From Chondrus crispus (lineage: Eukaryota; Rhodophyta; Florideophyceae; Gigartinales; Gigartinaceae): a stretch of DNA of 64,000 bases. Location of the stretch: assembly GCF_000350225.1 (NCBI RefSeq), contig NW_005179229.1, positions 1 to 64,000 on the forward strand, written 5' to 3'. The notes beneath the pieces are model-generated. The model was given only the letters and a program-made list of their open reading frames with translations. It was not told where the DNA came from and ran no database searches. Of the stretch, positions 53,749 to 61,023 are shown in pieces. The stretch's first letter is position 1; each line of letters opens with the position of its first letter. The position numbers were made by a program, and so were the translations under genes.

Positions 53749-53949
53749 GAGAGTGCAAGAAGGAGAGTCATTTGATTATCAACGGAGAGTGGAAGTAGGA
53801 GAGTCACTTGATTATCAACCGAGAGTGCAAGAAGGAGAGTCACTTGATTATCAACCGAGAGTGGAAGTAGGAGAGTCACTTGATTATCAACCGAGAGTGC
53901 AAGAAGGAGAGTCACTTGATTATCAACCAGTGCAAGAAGGAGAGTCACG
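53749..53949 (+). repeat. 36-bp tandem repeats in CopA-4 5' LTR
   Basis: Units of GAGAGTCACTTGATTATC plus a tail that alternates between GCAAGAAG and GGAAGTAG forms, giving a 72-bp higher-order period. The same block is at 59804-60004 in the 3' LTR. Copies in CopA-3 are longer by 72 bp. Confidence 0.9.
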
Positions 53950-53990
53950 TGACCAGCCCTAATGGCTCGTATTGTATGTAGTTCGAAGAG

Positions 53991-53998
53991 TATAAGTA
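53991..53998 (+). promoter_or_regulatory. TATA box of CopA-4 5' LTR
   Basis: TATAAGTA; the transcription start probably lies 25-35 bp downstream, near the GCGCCAATAGTTGGCG hairpin. Confidence 0.6.
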
Positions 53999-54106
53999 GC
54001 GCCAATAGTTGGCGACCAAGAGTAAAATGGCATCAACTTCTTTTCCCTTCAACCACCAGCAACCTTCAACCATCCTTCTTCCCTCTGCCCCGCTGACCTT
54101 TCTATA

Positions 54107-54120
54107 GGTTATGGGCCCAG
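54107..54120 (+). promoter_or_regulatory. CopA-4 primer-binding site
   Basis: GGTTATGGGCCCAG, perfect 14-nt complement of the initiator tRNA-Met anticodon arm, directly at the LTR end. Confidence 0.88.
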
Positions 54121-55315
54121 TTCAACGCTGATCGTGGTCTTCGTTTTGGTTCAAGTTCGAGTTTCGCCGTCGTTCAAGTATCAGTTTGTTCAGCTCGTCA
54201 AGCAGAAGAAGAAGGTATCAGTTTCAGTCTCCGCTTTCGAGTTTGGTTTTTCAGTTTTCTCAGTTATCGCCGTTGTTTTCAGCACCGTTTCAGCCGATTT
54301 TTCAGTTTGGTGGTCCGTCAGTTCCCAGTTTTTGGAAATCAACTTTGTGGTCTTGCAGCTTTGTCGTGGCAGTCGTTGTGTGAGCTGTGAGTGAGCCTTC
54401 CGCTTGTCGGGAGGAAGAAAGTCCCTAGTGGCCAACGCACTGCCAAATCCTCAGTGGTCCGTCAGTTCTCAGTTTTTTGCTTTGTCGTGGCAGTCGTTGT
54501 GTGAGCTGTGGGTGAGCCTTCCGCTAGTCGGGAGGAAGAAAGTCCCTAGTGGCCAACGCACTGCCAAATCCTCAGTGGAACATACCCTCGCTCTTGGTGA
54601 AAGGCTGGTGCCATTGGAAATCTGACTTGAGCGAGGGTCCGACCAAGAATCGTCGAGAGACGAATTACTGATCCTCGGGGAGGATCACAGTGTACTGGTC
54701 TAGTCGATCCGCACTCTACCTTCGGGAGGTGCGTCGGCGGTGTGGGTAACGCTCTCGGTATTAGCCCTATAGGTACGACTTCGGTCCCCTGGGTGAAGAG
54801 AATACGTGCCTAAACACTGAACCTCTCACTATACGTGTATAAGGTCGCGTACCTTGATTAAGTTCGCACGGAAGAGGGTGACCCAAGGAGTGATTGTGAA
54901 CAAATCACACGAGTACGACGAAGGCAGTTTCATTCTTGTGTTGTGGGAGACCCTCTGAGGCAGTACCGTATCAAGTTTGGACAAGCCGATTTAGGTTGCA
55001 GGGACCGTTCGCGGTAGTAACCAAAAGTCCTGGTTCGTCTACAGGCAAAGTTGTTGTGCTTACTCGTGGCACGTTTGATTTAGTTCACAGTCGAAAGACC
55101 CGCACTGGCCGACATACAGGGGTAGCGCCCTAAGGCATTTCTAAGAAGAATACGCTTGTTCCACTCCGCCGGGAACAAGCACCAAGAACGTTTCCGAGTA
55201 ATCGCTACAAACTTCCTATACGGGTGGGCTTGCCATTGTGTTGACTATCGGTTAACGGCTTGGGATCCCGGGACGGAAGACCTTGTATACTCGAAGGGTA
55301 CATCCATTCGGCGAA
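54121..55315 (+). other. CopA-4 leader with conserved RNA hairpins
   Basis: About 1.2 kb of untranslated leader. ACCCTCGCTC (54585-54594) can pair with GAGCGAGGGT (54630-54639); TGATCCTC (54669-54676) pairs with GAGGATCA (54680-54687) around GGG. Both recur in CopA-1, -2, -3 and CopB-2. A block at 54361-54460 is repeated at 54483-54575. Candidate packaging or dimerisation region; no ORF supported. Confidence 0.7.
55221..55269 (+). promoter_or_regulatory. Pre-gag conserved RNA element (CopA-4 copy)
   Basis: The 49-bp segment shared without mismatch with CopC-1 26841-26889, lying 46 bp before the gag ATG at 55316. Confidence 0.6.
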
Positions 55316-58300
55316 ATGGATGACCAAAGCTCTGGATCGGTCAGAATCGAGAAGCTGACCGCATCTAACTTTTACATCTGGAAGCAGAAAATCGAGCTAC
55401 TGCTTGCTCTCCGAGATGTCGATCAATACGTTTTTGATGATATTTCGGAAAATGCGACCTCAGATGATCGCAGGAAGTGGATTCGTGGTGATGCGAAAGC
55501 AAAGGCAGTCATCGGACTCACGCTTTCTGATGACTACTTGCAACATGTGCGAGGGTGTAGCAGTGCGAAAGAGACATGGGAGGCGATTCTGAATGTGTTT
55601 GAGCGTCACACTTTGCTCAACAAACTTTCCGCCCGTCGCGACTTTTACACTGTTTCCATGCTCCCATCCGAGAAAGTGCTCGTGTTCATCAATCGTGTGA
55701 AGCAACTTGCTGCCAGATTGCAGTCAATGAGTGTTGAGATTGACGATAAAGAAATTGCAATGGCTGTGTTGAATGGCTTGCCTCCACGATTCGATAACTT
55801 GATTGTTGCTCTTGACGCACTTGGCAATGAGGATAAAGTGTTTGGACTCGATTTTGTGAAGAGTCGTCTGCTGCAAGAAGAACAACGAGAAAGCATGAAG
55901 ACCGCTTCTGCTTCATCACCACATGCACCTGCACTTGTCAATCGTATGCCTATTCGACGTGATATGAGATGTACGAACTGTAATCGACATGGACACACCG
56001 CAGCACGTTGCTGGGGCAAGGATGTGAATGGGCGCCGACCAGCACCGCCAGACGGGTTCCGGTCCCGCAACCCCGGCATGAAGCCAAGTGCATTCGTATC
56101 TCGAGATGAAACTTCTACTGCTGCCTTTGCTGAAAGCGACTTTACATGCCTGCTTTCGACTTCTTCTCCCGAAAAGAAGGCAGTGAACGCAGGGTCATGG
56201 CTTGTGGATTCCGGTTGCAGTGCCCACATTACATTTGATCGCTCTTTGTTCGTTACTTATGAACAGATGCAATCTGGATCAGTCGAGATGGGCACGAAGG
56301 CTAGAGCCAATGTCGCTGGTCGTGGTGAGGTAGAATTCATGTTGAACGTCAATGGTAGTCCACATCCTTGCAAATTGTCCAACGTTTTGCATGTCCCTGA
56401 TTTCGGATACTCGCTTCTGTCTGTTAGCCAAATCGTTTCAAAGGGCTTGCAAGTGTCATTTGAAAAAGACAAATGCATCGTTACTGCAGGACCAACTCTA
56501 GTTGCCACAGCTAGTCAAGTTGGGGATTTATTCATACTTGATGTCATGAATGAAACTTTCTCTGCTCATGTAGTTACCTTGCAGACGCTACATGAACGAA
56601 TGGCCCATGTTAACGTACAAGGAATCGCATCAATGATTCACAATAATGTGGTAAGTGGCATCAATGTTCGTCAAAGCGATGTGATCAGAGCAATGAATCG
56701 AAAGTCTGACAATCACTCTCTCGTTTGTCCTGCGTGTGTGTTCGGCAAAGCAACGCGATCAGTAATTTCGAAACAGCGATCATCGTCTCGAGCACAGAAC
56801 TGTCTTGACTTGGTACATTCTGACGTTTGCGGTCCGCTCGAAGTACAGTCCATTGGTGGTTCGAGATACTTCATTACATTTGTAGATGATCACTCGAACT
56901 GGGTTGTTGTGTACACGATGCGAAATAAATCTGAGGCCTTTGCAAAATACAAGTTGTATGAACAGTTTGCCCAAACGCACACTGGTCGCAAAGTGAAGGT
57001 GCTTCGCACTGATCGAGGGGGAGAGTACTTGTCGACAGAATTCAAGTCATATTTGGATTCAAACGGTACACAGCACCAGCTCACCACTGCCTACACACCT
57101 GAACAAAACGGTGTTGCTGAACGTTTAAATCGAACCTTGATTGATCTTGTCCGTTCCATGCTTTCTCATAAACAGGTCAGTAAACGATTCTGGGCAGAGG
57201 CTCTTGCCACTGCAGTATATGTACGCAATCGAGTTACTTCACGGGCTTTGCCAGTTAACACGACTCCCCATCACATTTGGATGAAGTCAACTCCAAATGT
57301 TGGCCATTTGCGAGTATTTGGGTCAAAGTGTTGGTATACATTACCGAAATTAGAGCTCCGTAAGCTTGACTTGCGAGCGCGTGAAGCAATGTTTCTCGGT
57401 TATTCGCAATGCAGTAAAGCATACAAACTTTGGGACGGAGAGTTGAGTAAAGTTGTTGTTTCACGAGATGCCAAGTTTGATGAATCGACATGTGGGATGC
57501 ATGACATTCCTGCACATGAAAAAGATTCAATCAGCTCTGACGTTGGCGTTGTATTGCTCGGTGGCGACAATGAGAATGAAGCCGATACCCCAAATGCTAA
57601 TGAGGTTGGGTCGGAAGAGGATGAAATTTCAGGGGAGGTTATTGAAAACGAGGACACTCACTCTGTAGGTGAGAATGATGAAGATGATGTATCACCTCCC
57701 GTCGAAACTCCGAATGTCACCCCTCCAACTCCGACTCCAGCTGTACGAAGATCATCTCGAATCAGTAGACCTCCCGGATCATGGTGGAGGAGCAACTTTG
57801 CAGCTGCTCTTCTTTCACATGCGCATGTCGCTATTGAAGGTCCCAAGACTTTCAAACAAGCAACCCACGGTCCTAGAGCTGCATTCTGGCAAACCGGCAT
57901 TGACAAAGAACTTGCATCACAGACTAAGAATCAGACCTGGAAACTTGTTCCTCGATCTGAGGCGTCAAACATCTTGACATCTCGATGGGTTTTCAATGTC
58001 AAGCAGCTGCCTGATGCAAATGGCAATATAGTTGAAAGTGCAAAAGCCAGACTTGTTGCCCGTGGATTCCAGCAAGTGCAAGGTCTTGACTATACTGAGA
58101 CATATGCCCCTGTCATAAAGTTTACGACTATTCGTCTACTTCTTGCCTTAGTTGCTCATTACGACCTTGAACTTCATCAGATGGATGTCGTGACTGCGTT
58201 TTTGAACGGCGACTTGGATGAAGACATCTACATGGAGCAACCCGAAGGGTGCGTTGACAAAAGCAAAAGTGATCATGTGTGTAAACTTTTGAAAGCACTT

Positions 58301-59413
58301 TACGGTCTTAAACAAGCACCTCGTCAATGGCATACCAAAGTGGATGATTTCTTACTCGGTGAACTGGGATTCGAGACTTCACGTAGTGATCCGTGCCTCT
58401 ACATTAAACGCATTGGTAACACTATCATGCTAATTGCACTTTATGTCGATGACTTGTTACTCGCTGGTAGTGATATCCATGCCATCAAATGGATGAAGGG
58501 GGAGCTTAACAAACGGTTTGAGATGAAAGACCTTAGTGAGGCAAAAGTCTGCATTGGTCTTGAGATTCAAAGAGATCGCACTATCAAGACATTGAGTCTC
58601 ACTCAAACTAAGTATGCATTAAATGTGCTTGACCGTTTTAAAATGTCGACTTGTAACCCTTCTCTGACTCCAATGGAACAAGGTCGCAAAACCACGAATT
58701 CTATCGAAAACGACTCCGAAACAAAGGCACCGTATCGTGAGGCAGTCGGTTGCCTTATGTACTTGATGGTTGGCACTCGTCCAGACTTGGCATACGCCAT
58801 TGGAAAGCTTTCCCAACATTCTGCCAACCCATGTGAGTCACACTGGGCAGGTGTAAAACGAGTAATGCGATACGTGCAAGGGACTCGAAACTTAGGAATC
58901 GTGTTTGACAATAAATCCAAATCGCCGGAGTTGCTCGGTTTCAGTGATGCTGACTGGGCCGGTTGTTCAGACTCTCGCAAGTCGACCAGCGGATATGTTT
59001 TCAAGTTCTGTGGTGGAGCTATCAGTTGGAGTTCCCGGAAACAGACTGTGGTTGCGACTTCGACGTGTGAAGCTGAGTACATTGCACTATGTGAAGCGTG
59101 TAAGGAGGCGACCTGGTTGCGTCAAGTTGTTGCTGATGTCCTCGGACTTGATTCTGATCCCACGATCATGATGGGGTGTGACAATGCAGGGACGATTTCG
59201 TTTGCACAGAATGAATCGATCAACCGTCGCAACAAACATGTTGATGTAAAATACCACTACGTACGAGATGCTATTAAGAGAAACATTGTGAATTTGTCGC
59301 ATTGTCCGACCACTTCGATGCCTGCGGATATCTTAACCAAAGCACTTGGGCCAATTCTATTCCAGAAGTTTGTAGAACTTCTGGGGCTTGCAGTGTCCAG
59401 TAAAAGCATGTGA
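55316..59413 (+). CDS. CopA-4 gag-pol polyprotein (intact, 1365 aa)
   Basis: Single uninterrupted Ty1/copia polyprotein. Gag of copia/UBN2 type (residues 1-~215) forms the particle; knuckle C219-x2-C222-x4-H227-x4-C232 binds RNA; protease active site D298-S-G; integrase zinc site H426, H431, C471, C474 and catalytic D503, D566, E602 with exactly 35 residues between the last two; acidic spacer ~740-800; RT with HQMDVVTAFLNG (~954) and YVDD (1043-1046); RNase H from ~1207 with SDADW, CEAEY and CDNAG. The start ATG 55316 is conserved in the other copies. Gag and Pol share one frame, so no frameshift is needed. Likely enzymatically competent. Confidence 0.96.
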   Translation: MDDQSSGSVRIEKLTASNFYIWKQKIELLLALRDVDQYVFDDISENATSDDRRKWIRGDAKAKAVIGLTLSDDYLQHVRGCSSAKETWEAILNVFERHTLLNKLSARRDFYTVSMLPSEKVLVFINRVKQLAARLQSMSVEIDDKEIAMAVLNGLPPRFDNLIVALDALGNEDKVFGLDFVKSRLLQEEQRESMKTASASSPHAPALVNRMPIRRDMRCTNCNRHGHTAARCWGKDVNGRRPAPPDGFRSRNPGMKPSAFVSRDETSTAAFAESDFTCLLSTSSPEKKAVNAGSWLVDSGCSAHITFDRSLFVTYEQMQSGSVEMGTKARANVAGRGEVEFMLNVNGSPHPCKLSNVLHVPDFGYSLLSVSQIVSKGLQVSFEKDKCIVTAGPTLVATASQVGDLFILDVMNETFSAHVVTLQTLHERMAHVNVQGIASMIHNNVVSGINVRQSDVIRAMNRKSDNHSLVCPACVFGKATRSVISKQRSSSRAQNCLDLVHSDVCGPLEVQSIGGSRYFITFVDDHSNWVVVYTMRNKSEAFAKYKLYEQFAQTHTGRKVKVLRTDRGGEYLSTEFKSYLDSNGTQHQLTTAYTPEQNGVAERLNRTLIDLVRSMLSHKQVSKRFWAEALATAVYVRNRVTSRALPVNTTPHHIWMKSTPNVGHLRVFGSKCWYTLPKLELRKLDLRAREAMFLGYSQCSKAYKLWDGELSKVVVSRDAKFDESTCGMHDIPAHEKDSISSDVGVVLLGGDNENEADTPNANEVGSEEDEISGEVIENEDTHSVGENDEDDVSPPVETPNVTPPTPTPAVRRSSRISRPPGSWWRSNFAAALLSHAHVAIEGPKTFKQATHGPRAAFWQTGIDKELASQTKNQTWKLVPRSEASNILTSRWVFNVKQLPDANGNIVESAKARLVARGFQQVQGLDYTETYAPVIKFTTIRLLLALVAHYDLELHQMDVVTAFLNGDLDEDIYMEQPEGCVDKSKSDHVCKLLKALYGLKQAPRQWHTKVDDFLLGELGFETSRSDPCLYIKRIGNTIMLIALYVDDLLLAGSDIHAIKWMKGELNKRFEMKDLSEAKVCIGLEIQRDRTIKTLSLTQTKYALNVLDRFKMSTCNPSLTPMEQGRKTTNSIENDSETKAPYREAVGCLMYLMVGTRPDLAYAIGKLSQHSANPCESHWAGVKRVMRYVQGTRNLGIVFDNKSKSPELLGFSDADWAGCSDSRKSTSGYVFKFCGGAISWSSRKQTVVATSTCEAEYIALCEACKEATWLRQVVADVLGLDSDPTIMMGCDNAGTISFAQNESINRRNKHVDVKYHYVRDAIKRNIVNLSHCPTTSMPADILTKALGPILFQKFVELLGLAVSSKSM

Positions 59414-59424
59414 TCGAGGGGGAG
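59412..59424 (+). promoter_or_regulatory. CopA-4 polypurine tract
   Basis: GATCGAGGGGGAG, overlapping the pol stop codon and touching the 3' LTR. Confidence 0.85.
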
Positions 59425-60161
59425 TGTTGGAAATCTTCGACCAAATGCTAAGCTCCAAGCCTGACAGATATTACACGTGTACGTCGACGAAACCTAAAAT
59501 GCTTGCAAGAGCATTTTCAGGATGTTTGGTCTTCAAGGTGGACACGTGTCATATTTGTACACGGTTGCACTTTCCTATCATTTCCGAGCATGTTTCAATT
59601 TTGGTGCTCACACGTGTAAGTTATGTACCTCGTGGCACTCTACAGTACATTCTGAACATGTTTCATTTTTCTCGATTTGACACGTGTGTGACACGTATGA
59701 CGTATGTGCCACAGTGGTTATTAATCGTAGTGTAAAATCTGTAATCTACAGTACAGTACATTCAGATATTATTGACTCTCAAACGGTCCCAAATTATTAG
59801 CAAGAGAGTGCAAGAAGGAGAGTCATTTGATTATCAACGGAGAGTGGAAGTAGGAGAGTCACTTGATTATCAACCGAGAGTGCAAGAAGGAGAGTCACTT
59901 GATTATCAACCGAGAGTGGAAGTAGGAGAGTCACTTGATTATCAACCGAGAGTGCAAGAAGGAGAGTCACTTGATTATCAACCAGTGCAAGAAGGAGAGT
60001 CACGTGACCAGCCCTAATGGCTCGTATTGTATGTAGTTCGAAGAGTATAAGTAGCGCCAATAGTTGGCGACCAAGAGTAAAATGGCATCAACTTCTTTTC
60101 CCTTCAACCACCAGCAACCTTCAACCATCCTTCTTCCCTCTGCCCCGCTGACCTTTCTATA
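59425..60161 (+). repeat. CopA-4 3' LTR (737 bp)
   Basis: Same length and almost identical sequence to the 5' LTR. Followed by the target repeat aggcc and then Gyp2 gag. Confidence 0.94.
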
Positions 60162-61023
60162 AGGCCGACCCTGTCCTCATCACGCAAGGCTTCGACCGGG
60201 CAGGAGGCCGACCCCCTACGCCAGCTTCCACCGGTTCGACCGGAAGCTTCGCAACGGCGTTCGCACACACGCCAAGGGCCACGGGTGGCCCGAACCACAA
60301 CATGGCCGAGCTGGATATCTCCCGTGGAGAAGGAGACCGCGGGCTGCCTAACGTGCCTCGACTCACCGATGAGGAGGCACGCCACGCGACGACCTTCGCG
60401 TCGACCGATGGCAGCGCGTACATTTGTTGGCTTTGCCGGACGTACGGCCACGCCATGTACGCGTGCCCGTTCCTGTCGCCTGAACAACGTCAGTTCACGG
60501 CGTACAAGAACTACCGCTATCGGATGGAGACGCGGCCCGGAATGCGCAATCTCATCCAGCAGTCTACGCGGGCAGACCGAGGCCCGCGTCGAGGTGACCC
60601 GAGCCGATCGGGTGGGGGCGCCCGTTTTGCCCCTCGTGAAGGCGAGTACCGATACCCGGGGACCGATCAAAGGGATCGACGTGACCCTCGTCGGATGGAT
60701 ACGCGATATCCCCGTCGAGATGGGCGAGGCGACCGGGGCCGACCCCCGTTGCCCCAAGGGGTACAGAACGCCATCATGTACCTCCAAGATTGGGCTGGTG
60801 AGACGCACCCCCAGCCCACGGAAGGAGGCGGAGGGGAGCCCGTTCTCTCCGCCCCTCGAATATTGCAACGGCCGGACGTTGCAACCCAAGGCCACGAAGT
60901 ATCCGATTACTTCGTAGAAGATGCCCAGTCGGGGTGGGGAAACCGTCCCCATCCGCGCGGCCAGGGGCCCGTCGACGCGGTAGCTAACGATAGCCAAGCG
61001 AATAGCACTGACAGCTCGGGTAG

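Larger units (their letters stand above)
53370..54106 (+). repeat. CopA-4 5' LTR (737 bp)
   Basis: TGTTGGAAATC to TTTCTATA. Contains the AAAATGCT/AGCATTTT hairpin near 53442-53463, several ACACGTGT palindromes, the 36-bp repeat block 53749-53949, TATAAGTA at 53991-53998 and the GCGCCAA/TTGGCG inverted repeat at 53999-54015. Confidence 0.93.
53370..60161 (+). mobile_element. CopA-4: complete, apparently intact Ty1/copia element (6792 bp)
   Basis: Target duplication aggcc at 53365-53369 and 60162-60166. 5' LTR 53370-54106, primer-binding site 54107-54120, leader, gag-pol 55316-59413, polypurine tract 59412-59424, 3' LTR 59425-60161. Both LTRs are 737 bp and I noticed one difference (CCACATGC versus CCAAATGC near their starts), so the insertion is very recent. 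Confidence 0.96.

Noticed and set aside
53749-53949. CRISPR-like array of ~36-bp repeats
   Set aside because: Units are directly adjacent without unique spacers, lie inside LTRs and occur in every CopA LTR of a eukaryotic element.
54936-55133. 65-residue leader ORF present in several CopA copies
   Set aside because: It begins with TTG and its middle is in a different frame in CopA-1/CopA-2 than in CopA-3/CopA-4, so the protein is not conserved.
55283-55315. N-terminal extension of CopA gag beginning at TTG 55283
   Set aside because: Non-ATG start in untranslated leader; the ATG at 55316 is present in the other CopA copies and in CopB-1 and CopB-3.
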